From Isoetes taiwanensis (Eukaryota; Streptophyta; Lycopodiopsida; Isoetales; Isoetaceae): a DNA stretch of 64,000 bases. Within the stretch, counting starts at the first letter, position 1; the number at the start of each line of letters is the position of its first letter. Both the position numbers and the translations under genes were made by a program. Below, piece after piece: positions 12,068-22,883 of this stretch. The notes beneath the pieces are model-generated. The model saw only the letters and a program-made list of their open reading frames with translations. It did no database searches and was not told the origin of the DNA. The stretch lies in contig JAJEKV010000087.1 in the NCBI GenBank assembly GCA_021234155.1, positions 3,593,242-3,657,241 on the forward strand, in the 5' to 3' direction.

Positions 12068-13198
12068 GCATGGATAAAAATGAAAGAACTTACAGTGACC
12101 TTCAATATTATCAGAGATCAACAAAAGGCTGCCGTCGAATGCATGGGGATAAAAAAAGGTGGTCTTATTGCTGCATGCCAGGAAGAGATCATAAGACTAG
12201 AAAAGCAGTATGCTGAAGGAAAAACTGGTGATCGTGACTTAGTCTGGAATATGATCAAGAAGCTTCAAGAACTTGATATTCTCCTCTACCAAATGATTCG
12301 GATCAAGTCGGGTTATTCTAAAGAAGATTATTGTAGCCTGAAGAATCAAGCCTTCAAGAAAAGCATATCAGAGCTGCTTCAAACAACTAAGGATTTGGCT
12401 GAAGAGCTCGAGCTTTTGGGATGGAATTCTAAAGCCTCTTTTCGCCTGGTCTGGGTATGGAAGGTGCAGACGACCATGAGATCATTAAATTCAAGGAAAA
12501 ATTCAAAGATGAGCTCTCGCTTTTAGCTGCTGCCGGGCTCAGAAATATTGAAGTGGATCATGATACAGTGATCCACAAACTAGTTCCTACAAAGGACTGC
12601 TCAACTGTGACTCCAATGGTTACTTCAACCCTCGAGAAGCTTCTCAATGTTCCTGTCCAAACTGTTCTCGAATTGTCGATCTCAACTTAAACAAGCAGTC
12701 AACAAAAATATCTGACTCCAAGCTCAAATCTAAAATCCCTACCTTGGGCAAGTACGACAAGATTAATGGTAATATTCTAGTTGGACAGAAGAAATTGAAG
12801 TGGGATCGAATTAACCCTATGGTTAACTCAATGTGGCTGGATCAATTTGAAGGAAATTCACTGGTACATCATGGAGATCAGTGCCGATGTGACTGTTCTT
12901 GCATTCAGAATTTTGATTTGAGAAGAATCTTGATATGTGAAGCTGTGGACCATACTGGCCGATTCAATCTGGCCAAATTTCTTGCAATTGCCTTTACTAT
13001 GTTTTCTGCTCGATCACAAGAGGTTTAGGTCGAAAAGGATAAGGCCAGGGTTTAATTATGGGATATTCATGAACTATATCTTTTGTTCTACATTTTGCAC
13101 TCGAGTATGCATACTTATATTTTATGCATATCTCACCTTTTGTACTCACATTTCACTATATTAATATACATACATATAGCCTTCAATAAAAAAAAAAG
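12068..13198 (+). mobile_element. spliced, 5'-truncated LINE retrocopy (copy B)
   Basis: Parallels copy A in two blocks: 12068-12768 matches 11243 to about 11960 (ORF1 N-terminal region), and 12769-13190 matches 7379-6940 (3' Cys-rich module plus 3' UTR). At the joint (12768/12769, AATG followed by GTAATATT) the codons continue in frame (KYDKINGNILVGQKKL), whereas copy A has 3,863 bp bounded by GTATGC and TTTTTTCAG. The copy ends in an A tract (13188-13197). A candidate target-site duplication, aactgcatgga / aactacatgga, flanks it at 12064-12074 and 13199-13209. The ORF has frameshifts near 12450 and 12605. It looks like reverse transcription of a spliced LINE mRNA. Confidence 0.75.
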
Positions 13199-13408
13199 AA
13201 CTACATGGAAAATGAGTCAGGGGGTATAAAATAATATTAATACAGTAAAGAATATGGAATGCCATATGTTGTAGAATACAACGAAGTGTAAATATCCCTA
13301 GTCAAGCACACCTTCTTCTTTGGTAGGTTGCCTTGCAGCCTCAAATATCTTAGAAATATACCATGGCCTCCCAGGCCATTGAAATATGTTTAGAGTCGAA
13401 AACGAATA

Positions 13409-13465
13409 AATAAATAGAATAGAATAGAATAGAATAGATTCTTTATCGTCTACGGAGGGAACGCA
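13409..13465 (-). mobile_element. short LINE 3' end with (TATTC)n tail
   Basis: On the minus strand the phrase 'ccgtagacgataaaga' is followed by repeated TATTC. It matches the 3' terminus of the LINE at 41.8 kb and a tiny insertion at 29.7 kb. It is a very short 5'-truncated insertion, placed in or beside a 190-bp segment that recurs at 28.2 kb. Confidence 0.55.
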
Positions 13466-13469
13466 ATAA

Positions 13470-13655
13470 CAATCATGAATCTTACGCTTACATTATAAAT
13501 TGACAAACAAATGTGTAAATAATAATAAAAAATATATGCAATATATGCATTCCAATATTATTATGTATTCAGGATACAAATTGGAATTGCATTTCAAAAC
13601 ATCCTATAAGTAACTTTGTCCATTGGCTAAAGTTACTAAAAAATTTAAGCATATC
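13470..13655. repeat. dispersed repeat, second copy at 28230-28405
   Basis: Both copies share 'aatcttacgcttacat', 'aaatgtgtaaataataataaaa', 'attcaggatacaaattggaatt' and 'catttcaaaacatcctataagt'. They are in direct orientation, 14.8 kb apart, and non-coding. They flank the captured-gene region, so may be traces of an older duplicated element. Confidence 0.6.
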
Positions 13656-13765
13656 TAGATTTCATGCAAGAGGAGAAAAGCATTATTTTTGTGCCAAAAG
13701 GAATTTATATGTATGAAGTAAAATATAGAGAATTCGATGAATATACCCTGTGGAAGCAATACTTA

Positions 13766-13806
13766 ACAAGGTGCTGCGCACGGAGGGTTGCCCTCTATGG
13801 TCGGAG
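13766..13806 (+). repeat. inverted terminal-like repeat, partner at 24780-24820
   Basis: 'acaaggtgctgcgcacgg' and about 20 further bases are the reverse complement of 24780-24820, with about three mismatches in 41. The sequence contains its own hairpin potential (GGAGGG-TTG-CCCTC) and a TGCGCA palindrome, as expected for rolling-circle transposon ends. It may be the left terminus of the Helentron whose genes lie at 21.8-24.2 kb. Confidence 0.6.
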
Positions 13807-14223
13807 GGTGAAATGGCTTAAATCATAGTTCAAAGTCATGTTTTGACAATCAATTCAAATTGCTACTTTTAGGCAATAGAATACTTGATACCATGACTCT
13901 ATGGGAATTGGCCTGAAACAATCTTTGGTGCTCGGCATGGAAGAAGTATTGGAAAAGCATAAGGACAAGTCTAATAGAGAAGAGAATGGAAATACATGTT
14001 TTGTTAGCATAGAAATGAGAGAATACCTTGAAGACCTCTGATTAGTTTTTTGTCATGGAGAGCTTCAAACATCTGAGGAGCAGGTTTTGTAGAGGAATGA
14101 AACATTGATGCATAGCCTAACTCCAAACCTCGCAAGAAAAAGTAAAACCCAATGATCGCAAACTCAAAATGCAAGTTGTATGCAATACATATACAATGAA
14201 TCCCCGAATCAATAGCTAAATGG

Positions 14224-14225
<2 letters not shown>

Positions 14226-14317
<92 letters not shown>
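14226..14317. repeat. compound microsatellite (TC)n(AC)n
   Basis: About 60 bp of uninterrupted TC dinucleotides run directly into about 28 bp of AC. Reading frames through it (RERERE, VCVCVC) are artefacts. Confidence 0.95.
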
Positions 14318-14321
<4 letters not shown>

Positions 14322-14395
14322 AACGGAAACATATGAGCTTTAAACATTCGCATTGTGGGATTGACAGAAAAGGAGAATGAGAACACAAAGAGGTA

Positions 14396-16297
14396 GTGTC
14401 AAACTTCTTTAGTGAAGAAATGAAGATAACTAGAGCAAATTTTGTGAATGCTTTCTGGATTGGAAAGAAGGATCGTGGGACACGCCACATTCTGGTGAAG
14501 TTTGTCAATAGGGAAGACCATTTCCAGGTACTAAAACAGAGACATACACTGAAAGGAAAATTTGTATGGATGAATGATGATCTTATTAAAGGCCAAATGC
14601 CTGAGAAGAAGAAGAAATTGCTAAGTTTAAAGAGGCAAGGCAAAACAATCAGAAAGTGAAGTGAGCCAAAGGGAAGGCTGTGATTGAATAGGTAGATACA
14701 GGAGGCCTTAGAATCGTGGTCTGGAATATAAACAGAGTCACCATTGATAAGGTAATTAGTATGCAGCCAGTTCTAGATAATGTTGATGTTATTTGTTTTG
14801 TGGAAACAAAAGAACATGACTTGTATGCTTTAACTGACATTGAAAGCTTTGATATGATTTATTCAATTTATAATAAAAGATTTAAAGATGGAGATACAGG
14901 GAATGGAGGAGTAGCATGTTATATCAGACCACTTTTTAGAGATTTGATATAAGGTGTTAGAAAAGACAAAAATAATCAGTATATTTGGCTTGAATTGAAA
15001 GGTTATCATGCTAAGTACTATATGGCTATTTGTTATTTTGCTCCCAGACATAAGAAAATATACACAGAGACAGAAGCTTCTAGTGATGACTTGTTCTTTG
15101 CATTGGAGCAAGATATTATGCGTTACCAGGAGAAGACCAATGTGATCCTAGCAGGAGATTTCAACGGAACGACTGGGTGTCTTCAAGTTGTTTCTTATAC
15201 AGGAAATAAAGATCCATTGTGGTTAGAATCTATGGGTGATGATGAGCTGAAATTATATGGCAGGAAGAGGGATTCTAAGGATCCGGTAGTGACTAAATCT
15301 GGTAGGCAATTTCTCAACCTGTGTAGCAGCACAAACCTCATGATCTGTAATGGATTAAGTAGGTTCCCAGACACTTTAAAGAACACATGCAGAGCTAGAA
15401 GCACAGTGAACTATCTGGCAATGGCGGAGGAGACTCTGGAAGGGATCTTAGATTTTGTAGTCAGTGATGAAGAGCTTGAATCGGATCACAGCCGCTTGTC
15501 TTTTAGTCTACGGATCAGCCATCCACGGGTTGTTTCCCCCATTGCGCAGAAGCCTTATGTGTTAAGGCCATTTGTTACATGCCAATTATCAAGCCTGTGT
15601 TGAATTGAAAGTATCTTGCTTGCATTGAGATGGGGATTTGGCCACTATAAGTAAGCAATTGCACACGGTGTTGGAAGAGGCGGCACAAGGGACCGTCACA
15701 TCTCACAGAGTCAGGAAGGGGTTACCATGCAAATCTTGGTTTGACCAAGAATGCCGTGAGGCAAAATTCAGATGGAAGAAAAGTGGCTTGAGTGATAAAG
15801 ACTCATTTAAGCACCAACGGTTTAAGAAGCGACAGTTCATTAAAAATCAGCAACAACTCTTATGCCTACGATACTTAGATGAGCCGAAGCTCTTTTGGAA
15901 TGCTCTGAGAAAGAATAAACAGGCTGATATCCCTCTTTCAGCACATGGTATTTGGAGACATGTTATTAATCTATATCATAGTGCAGACATTCCCACTGAG
16001 GGAGGGAGTATAAGGTAAGAACTGGTCATTACAGAAGAGGAGGTGGCAGAGAGCATAGCTTATTTAGCTAATGGTAAAGCACATGATGTTTTTGGAGTAA
16101 GCGCAAAGCATCTAAAATGGGCAGGTACTTGTATCCATCCTTTAGTTGCAAAAATATTTACAATGGCTATGAGACAAGGGTTTCCACTTGATTGGTGTCG
16201 GAACAGGGTGGTTCCCATATATAAAGGTGGGGCGAGGCATGATGCAAACAATTATCGAAGCATTATGGTAAGTAGTCTATTTTCTATTGTTGTATGA
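14396..16297 (+). pseudogene. 5' part of a LINE, other clade (LINE-B)
   Basis: Three linked pieces. First, an ORF1 C-terminal segment, 14430-14630 (RGTRHILVKFVNREDHFQVL, FVWMNDDLIKGQ). Second, an EEP endonuclease, 14716-15530: VVWNINRVTIDK, CFVETKEHDLYAL, GNGGVACYIRP, stop at 14950, then IWLELKGYHAKYYMAICYFA, VILAGDFNGTTG (GDFN), LMICNGLSRFP, ILDFVVSDEELESDHSRLSF (SDH). Third, the RT N-terminus, 15640-16297 (KSWFDQECREAK, PIYKGGARHDANNYRSIMVS), which ends abruptly before the catalytic box. It matches the architecture and several motifs of the GC-rich LINE at 41.8-46.9 kb (ICNGL...WP, SVVDYL). The missing 3' half must have been deleted, because LINE insertions normally lose the 5' end instead. 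Confidence 0.75.
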
Positions 16298-16319
16298 CAT
16301 TTAAAATTGTCGTCTAATA

Positions 16320-16450
16320 GGCCTCTCTCTCTAAAAGAGTAATAATAAACTTCACTTCCCCCCCCCCTCTCTCTAAAAAGAGGAATAATAAACTTCACTC
16401 CCCCCTCTCTCTCTGAAAAAAGGAATAATAAACTTCACTTCACTTCACTT
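16320..16450. repeat. minisatellite, about three copies
   Basis: Unit of roughly 50-55 bp: C/T tract, 'ctctctctaaaaagaggaataataaacttcactt'. Three successive imperfect copies, then a short (cactt)n run and a further TC tract at 16481-16498. Confidence 0.7.
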
Positions 16451-16499
16451 CTCTAACTGAAAAATGCATGAATGATCTCTCTCTCTCTCTCTCTCTCCT

Positions 16500-17520
16500 C
16501 AGGTTAGCCATTTTAGGCGATGAATGCATGAAAGTGATGCCTAGTTACATTTATTACGTCATATGAATGAAGAACCATGTGAAATATATAGAGGAATCGT
16601 CGGATCCTTAGAAACATACGAAGCAATGTATGAAGAATGCAAATAGAGAAATAAACCGGGGAAGGGGGGAGGTGCAAAAGAACTTAGGAACTGTGAATTG
16701 TTTTGCATGTCAATTTTGTTCAGGGTATGAAGGAAGAACTTGTTATTATATATTGAAGAAGGTTGCTAAGGATTTAATGGCATGAGATACATGGAAGTTG
16801 CAAGCAAAGTAAAGCTACTTAAAAAATGCAAAGGCATGTCTTTTATTGCTCAATAGTTATGGTTCGGGTTCTGAGCCTAGGCCCTGTCGAAGGCAATGAT
16901 CTGGAGTTCGTGGTTGAGCTTGAACATGCATTTACGTGCCAAGCAATGCTTCTACCATTGTGACGTGTAGTGTCTTGGATGCAGTGTCAATGTCGCTGAA
17001 CATTGTTAACTCTTCCATCGCCGTCGTCTCATTAACTTTTCAAAAAAAAAAAAGGGCCAAGGGGGTTTGAGTTTTCCCTTCTGTTATAATGCTTCATAAT
17101 AGACAAATCTATTATTGATGGAAAATTTCCAAATATACCCCTCAAGTTTGCAAATATTCCAACCAAAAAACAGGGAATTTGGCTCAAATGGCAATAACGT
17201 TTTTAAACTCGATCAAATAAAAAATGTCAATCATGGAACTTATAGACGAGATTAAGACCTACCAATAATAATAGAATCACCTAAAGCAGAGATGAAATCT
17301 AGTTACAGTGCTTAAAAGAGTTTTACATAAGAAACAACTCAAATGAGCATAACAATAGCTGAATTTGGTCTTGTTGGAAAAAAGTGCTACATACGAGCAT
17401 AACATTTGAAGAATTTGATCTTGTTGGAAAAATCTTACCTTAATTTATATTGTTTGTGAAGATAACTTTTTGAATTTGAAGAGCAAAAGAAAATACACAC
17501 AAAAATGCTTTCATTTATAG
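16500..17520. other. intergenic sequence, no gene seen
   Basis: AT-rich, no supportable coding region. The short segment 17134-17157 (tatacccctcaagtttgcaa...) is the inverted counterpart of 24823-24846, immediately outside the inverted repeat at 24780-24820. A poly(A) run is at 17041-17052. Confidence 0.5.
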
Positions 17521-17523
17521 GGT

Positions 17524-17660
17524 ATTTTTGGGTTGCCCCTAGGGGGGCAAACCCTTGTTTATGTGGGCTTTTGGCATATCCTAGGCATATTCTTGAATAT
17601 CCCTAGGATATGCTGGTGACTGCTAAAAACCTCCTCTTTCCTGTAAACTGGCGGTCAGCT
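17524..17660 (+). repeat. left terminal inverted repeat of gene-capturing element
   Basis: Begins 'tttttgggttgcccctaggg' and continues through 'ttggcatatcctaggcatat' to 'gtaaactggcggtcagc'. The reverse complement is at about 27734-27870 and a third, related copy lies at about 62465-62574 (same orientation as 27.8 kb). The outer 26 bases are themselves palindromic. Candidate target duplication ATTTATA at 17513-17519 and about 27884-27890 is AT-rich and therefore weak. Confidence 0.7.
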
Positions 17661-17712
17661 TCGACGTCCGATTTCTTGAAGGGAACCGGGTAACTGGCTT
17701 TGTATTCTATAG

Positions 17713-19680
17713 GAGTTTAATCCAAGGCCGGTAGTTCCTATCCAAGACGCGCATCCTAATCAGGTAGAACGTGCATTCAAAACAGTTTATAGGAAGGAGC
17801 TGGAACTTCTGATTGTCACCCTTCCTAACAACAATGGTGCCCTATACGGTGCGCAGTTCTGTCTTGTTCTAAGATTAGTTCAGGAGAAGCCTTCTTATTC
17901 ATGATTTAGATGCTTACTACAGGTGACCTCAAAAGAATATGCGAGACTGACTTGGGCCTTGGGTCACGATGCTGTCTGACTAAGCATGTTTCTAGAATGA
18001 GCAAGCAATACCTTGGCAATGTTGTTCTGGAGATTAATGTGAAAGTAAGTTTTTATGTGCCTGGTTGATTCCCTTTTGTCCTTCTCATATTGATATTTTG
18101 TTGCTTCTTGGCTTATGGCAGGTTGCTGGCGGAAATACTGTTCTGATTGATGCGCTTTCAAAAAGAATATCATTGATCACGAATATACCAACGATAATTT
18201 TTGGTGCAGACGTCACTCATCCACATCTTGGAGAAGATTTCAGTCCATCTATTGCTGCAGTAAGTTTGAAATTTAGAAATTCTTTGAGATACCCATAATT
18301 GTATGTTCAAATATTTTGCAAGTCTGTGTCAGGTGGTTGCATCTCAGGATTGGCCTAAGATAACAAAATATGCGGGCCTGGTATATGCATAGGCGCATCG
18401 GCAAGAACTTATTCAAGACTTATATAAAAGCTGGACAGATCCCCAGAGCGGACCTATTGTACACAGTGGCATGATAAGATAGGTTTACTTTTGCATGAGC
18501 AAGCCTGTATCATGATTTACAAATAATGAGTGGATATGCTTTCAGGGAGCTGTTGCTAGCTTTTTCACGATGCATGTGTCGTAAACCTCTAAGGATCATT
18601 TCTTGTGTGTGCTATTTCGAACTTGAAGTTGAAACTGGAAGAACAACTCTTCAATGCTTCTAATAGGCACTGGCACTCTCTTTTTACTATGATATGCAGG
18701 GATGGTGTGAGTGAGGGGCAATTTTATCAGTTGTTACTACATGAATTAGACTCGATAAGAAAGGTATGCAATAGATGTTATTTGAGGTGCTAATAAAATG
18801 GTACTGCTGAGCGGACCTATTGTACACGGTGGCATGATAAGATAGGTTTACTTTTGCATGAGCAAGCCTGTATCATGATTTACAAATAATGAGTGGATAT
18901 GCTTTCAGGGAACTGTTGCTAGCTTTTCACAGATGCACAGGTCGTAAACCTCTAAGGATCATTTCTACAGGTGTGCTATTTCGAACTTGAAGTTGAAACT
19001 GGAAGAACAACTCTTCAATGCTTCTAATAGGCACTGGCACTCTCTTTTTACTATGATATGCAGGGATGGTGTGAGTGAGGGGCAATTTTATCAGTTGTTA
19101 CTACATGAATTAGACTCGATAAGAAAGGTATGCAATAGATGTTATTTGAGGTGCTAATAAAATGGTACTGCTGCCTGTTAAAATATTGCATTGTTACTTT
19201 TTTGAACTAGGCTTGTGCATCATTAGAGGCAAACTATCAGCTGCCAGTTACATTCATTGTGGTACAAAAGAGGCACCACACGAGATCATTTGCAAACAAT
19301 CACAATGATCGGAGCATGGCGGATAAAAGTGGAAATATAAGCATGACGGATAAAACTGAAAATATATTACCTGGTATTTGTCTTTTGAAGAACTGTTATG
19401 CACTTTGCTTATGTTCATTCTAATCCATTATTTATATGGCAGGTACTGTGGTTGACTCAAAAATTTGTCACCCCACAGAATTTGATTTCTATTTGTCTAG
19501 ACATGCTGGTATCCAGGTAACTGGAAAATATGTTCATGAATGGTTGTAACAGATGGGCTGTTGCTCATTAAATTTTTACTTTTCAGGGAACAAGCAGAGC
19601 TGCACATTACCATGTCCCCTGGGATGAAAATAAATTTACAGCTAATGGTTTGCAACTCCTAACTAACAACCCCTGCTACA
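17713..19680 (+). pseudogene. Argonaute (AGO1-like) PIWI-domain fragment
   Basis: Exons 17713-17848, 17923-18044, 18122-18259, 18333-18478 and further ones to about 19650 spell AGO1-clade PIWI sequence: [76 protein letters not shown] (first catalytic Asp), [20 protein letters not shown] (second catalytic Asp in RDG), [18 protein letters not shown] and [13 protein letters not shown] (HYHV, catalytic His). A TAG interrupts VYA*AHRQEL in exon 18333-18478, and the donor after GMIR is AT instead of GT. A 360-bp tandem duplication (18444-18803 / 18809-19165) repeats the middle exons. N-terminal, PAZ and MID parts are absent. It lies just inside the left terminal repeat. Confidence 0.92.
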
Positions 19681-19681
19681 C

Positions 19682-20395
19682 ATAGTTCCTATCCAAGACG
19701 CGCATCCTAATCAGGTAGAACGTGCATTGAAAACAGTTTATAGGAAGGAGCTGGAGCTTCTGATTGTCATCCTTCCTAACAACAATGGTGCCCTATACGG
19801 TGCACAGTTCTGTCTTGTTCTAAGATTAGTTCAGGAGAAGCCTTCTTATTCATGATTTAGATGCTTACTACAGGTGACCTCAAAAGAATATGCGAGACTG
19901 ACTTGGGCCTTGTGTCACGATGCTGTCTCACTAAGCATGTTTTTAGAATGAGCAAGCAATACCTTGGCAATGTTGCTCTGGAGATTAATGTGAAAGTAAG
20001 TTTTTATGTGCCTGGTTGATTCCCTTTTGTCCTTCTCATATTGATATTTTGTTGCTTCTTGGGTTATGGGAGGTTGGTGGCGGAAATACTGTTCTGATTG
20101 ATGCGCTTTCAAAAAGAATATCATTGGTCACGAATATACCAACGATAATTTTGGTGCACACGTCACTCATCCACATCTTGGAGAAGATTTCAGTCCATCT
20201 ATTGCTGCAGTCCACGGAGGTAAGTTTGTGTGCAGTAAGTTTCATGAATGGTTGTAACAGATGGGCTGTTGCTCATTAAATTTTTACTTTTCAGGGAACA
20301 AGCAGACCTGCACATTACCATGTCCTCTAGGATGAAAATAAATTTACAGCTAATGGTTTGCAACTCCTAACTAACAACCCCTGCTACACGTAAGC
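19682..20395 (+). pseudogene. second, internally deleted Argonaute fragment
   Basis: Fused directly after HYHVPWDE...NNPCYT of the first copy. It repeats the exons [12 protein letters not shown] (from 19690), [12 protein letters not shown] (19873-19995) and [18 protein letters not shown] (20075-20213), then jumps to RPAHYHV (20296-20357). Here VTHPHLG is shifted out of frame by a deletion in 'ttggtgcacacgtcac'. Similarity to the first copy is very high by eye, so the duplication is recent compared with the capture. Confidence 0.88.
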
Positions 20396-20475
20396 AGAAC
20401 AGAGTGACATGGAATAAAAAACTTTTGGAAGAAGAGAGCAATATGGAACCAAAATTTGTGAAAGAATAGAGCATT

Positions 20476-20970
20476 GTGGACCCAAAGGATGTGGATAAGC
20501 CTAGCACTGTTCAAGCAAAGCAAGTGCAGAAAGAAGTTCAGAAGAAAGAAGTGCTTCCAGCACATCCATGTCACTCATTCTACTCATGGTTGTTGGAGAT
20601 GCTAAAGTTAAGGCTTTGCAATCTTGATGTAACATTCCATCATTTGAATATTTGCCATGGAAGAAAGGTGTATAGTTGGTATTATGAGGGAATGGAAACT
20701 AAGAGATTTGCACTGATGCAGATATTAGAAGAAGACCCAAGTAACATAAAGGCTCTTTATCGGAGGGCTCAAGCCTATATAGAAAACGCAGATTTTGATG
20801 TTGCGGCAAGAGACGTGAAACGGATGTTTATTTTAGATCCTCAAAACAGGTTATGTTTGCTTCAATATCTCAATATTCATATTGTTACATAGCAATGTAT
20901 GATAATGTTTTCTTGTGGTCCATTCCAGGGAGGCAAAACTGCTTCTACAGGATTTGCGAACCTGCACTTG
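20476..20970 (+). pseudogene. FKBP-type immunophilin TPR fragment
   Basis: The frame includes LRLCNLDVTFHHLNICHGRK and then ILEEDPSNIKALYRRAQAYI, followed by NADFDVAARDVKRMFILDPQ and, after an apparent intron, EAKLLLQDL. This is the third TPR and the start of the trailing helix of plant ROF-type FKBPs (usual form 'vLe.e..NvKALYRRAQAY....D...AE.DvkkalEiDP.N'). The PPIase domains are absent. The gene of origin could also be another TPR co-chaperone. Confidence 0.7.
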
Positions 20971-20984
20971 GCCCTCCCATTCTC

Positions 20985-21172
20985 AAACTCAAACTCAAAC
21001 TCAAACTCAAACTCAAACTCAAACTCAAGTTTTTTGGTCCTAGTATTAATTTAGGTAGTGAAAAGATCAAACTCAAACTCAAACTCAAACTCAAACTCAA
21101 AACTCAAAACTCAAAACTCAAAACTCAAAACTCAAAACTCAAAACTCAAACTCAAAACTCAAAACTCAAAAC
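20985..21172. repeat. (AAACTC)n microsatellite
   Basis: Two arrays of a CTCAAA/AAACTC hexamer, with a shift to a 7-mer (AAAACTC), separated by about 40 bp. Long reading frames through it (KLKLKL, NSNSNS) are low-complexity artefacts. Confidence 0.95.
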
Positions 21173-21363
21173 CAAACTCAATGATACCAAAATGTTATGC
21201 CAGATCCTCAAGGAGCAATTTGTCCATCAATCAACAAAATTAGAAGAATATCTAGGATGAACCAGGAGAAGTGCATCTTAGTGCATATGTTGATTTCTTT
21301 GCGATAAAAGACATGGCCTTTTCTTATTTAGTATTTTTGTGGTCAAATGTTTTTATATAGTCT

Positions 21364-21675
21364 GCAGAGCATACTCGTAAGGAAGGTTCAGGAAAGAAAG
21401 ATGCAACTGCCATCGCCAAACATATCAAAGCTATAGTGCGGATGAGCTTCGATGCTATGGCTTGTAAAGCAAGTTATCTGAGGTGCGTAGTTTGCTTGCA
21501 GAAGTATCAGGTATGGGCTATCCTTATTTAGCATTTGCTTTCCATTGCTGCTCTCTGCAATAAAATTGACTCTCCACATATTATTCTTTACAGGCTCGTC
21601 TATACATTACCCAATCTCTCAATCAAATTTTTATAGGAGCTCCTCGCATAAACTTTCAGCTTCAGAAAGTCCAGG
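21364..21675 (+). pseudogene. unidentified captured exon fragments
   Basis: Two exon-like segments: AEHTRKEGSGKKDATAIAKH followed by IKAIVRMSFDAMACKASYLR (21368-21482), and ARLYITQSLNQIFIGAPRIN (21594-21660) after a CAG acceptor and before a GT. Codon-like composition and plausible splice sites suggest gene fragments, but I do not recognise the protein. Confidence 0.35.
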
Positions 21676-21780
21676 TTAGTGTCATCATTCTGGTACTTTA
21701 CAGTGTCATTTCTTAAAACATGCTCAAAACGTGCCAAAACTACACGAAAAGACACGAAATTCTTCCACATATTCCGACCT

Positions 21781-22748
21781 TCAAACGAACACTATGTATG
21801 CTCGTCTGTGGTCACTCCAGTAGCAATGGCCGATGTCGCAAAATGCAGGCGTGAAGTCTGTCCAGATATGGTCAAGCAGTGCCGCAGAGCGCGTGGCGGC
21901 ATTCACTTGTTGCACGTGGCCGGGCATCGTGGCTTGTAACGCCACGATCATGTTGTTTTGTCGCAACGCGTCTACGTTGAAATCTCCCATGATGACAGTC
22001 CTAGTGGCATTGCCTCCAAGCGTGGATTGCGATGTTAAACTCCCAGCAATCGCTCTAATATTGTCAAGGAATTGTACATGCTTCCGCCGTGGTGCCTATA
22101 TATATTTGCCGTGTGCAGGATGGTTCCCGTGGTGCGATCTCGAAACGTAGCAAGGATTGCTGTCACCGAGAGCTCCGTGACTTGTTGGCGGTAGAGAAGC
22201 TCGAGCCTGTCGGTGTCGTAAAGTGTGGCTGTTCCGCATGCGTTGCTGTTGAGCAAGCACTTATACTTAGTTGTCTCGAAGATGGATGCGTCATCCGTTC
22301 TCGTCTCTTGAAGACAGAGGATGTCTGACGACATCAGCTGTGAATCTGCTAGTATGTGGTCGATGTACTTTGTTGCCGTTAGTGTGTTCAGCGTTGTTGC
22401 CACGAGTGTCGGTGGCCGTTTGTCGGCGAGGTTGGGCATAGTCATCGTCCACGGCATCTCTCTTTGCATTCTCTGGATCTCTTCTGTAACTCTGTTGTCA
22501 ACAGTGAAGTTTCGGTTTGTCAGCGGGTGCTTCAAGAACAGTCCTGCCATTGTCTTCACTCGCGAGATAGCCGTGTATGCCATTCCGTGCATGTGCATGC
22601 CTCTGGGGTTGAAGCATAGCTGTTCGACTGTGCGACCCTGTGACCTGTATACAACCCTCTGCGACTTCAACCTTCTTTCACCTGCCTTTGCCTTTGCCTT
22701 TACCTTTACCTTTGCCTTTTCCTTTGCCTTTTGTTCCAACCATGACAC
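21781..22748 (-). pseudogene. Helentron replication protein C-terminus: PIF1 helicase end + endonuclease
   Basis: From 22660 leftward: VVYRSQGRTVEQLCFNPRGM, MAYTAISRVKTMAGLFLKHP (PIF1 helicase motif VI) and VTEEIQRMQREMPW. An endonuclease follows: DHILADSQLMSSDILCLQET (QET), TTGTILHTANIYRHH and, after a frameshift near 22000, MGDFNVDALRQNN (GDFN), LLDHIWTDFTP, YWSDHRRAYIVF (SDH). A helicase followed by an APE-like endonuclease is the signature of Helentron/Helitron2 rolling-circle transposons. The Rep domain and most of the helicase are missing; the sequence is cut at a hexanucleotide repeat (22678-22735). Confidence 0.78.
22678..22736. repeat. (CCTTTG)n microsatellite at the helicase truncation point
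   Basis: About nine imperfect copies of CTTTGC/CTTTAC. The minus-strand helicase fragment begins immediately beside it, and the plus-strand RPA-like gene starts 150 bp further on. Confidence 0.9.
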
Positions 22749-22883
22749 ATAACAACTCTATAAAAATGGTGCAGGAGCAAGCCTTCCAACCATTAACAAC
22801 TAAAACCCCATTGCTTGTTCTCGTTAACCTCCATTGCTTGTCGTCATTCATTTCGCATCCCATTAACCTACCTCACACTGCAA

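Noticed and set aside
14004-14643. Frames with RERERE and VCVCVC runs
   Set aside because: Products of the TC/AC microsatellite at 14226-14317.
20853-21260. 135-residue Lys/Leu/Gln-repeat frame
   Set aside because: It is translation of an AAACTC microsatellite.
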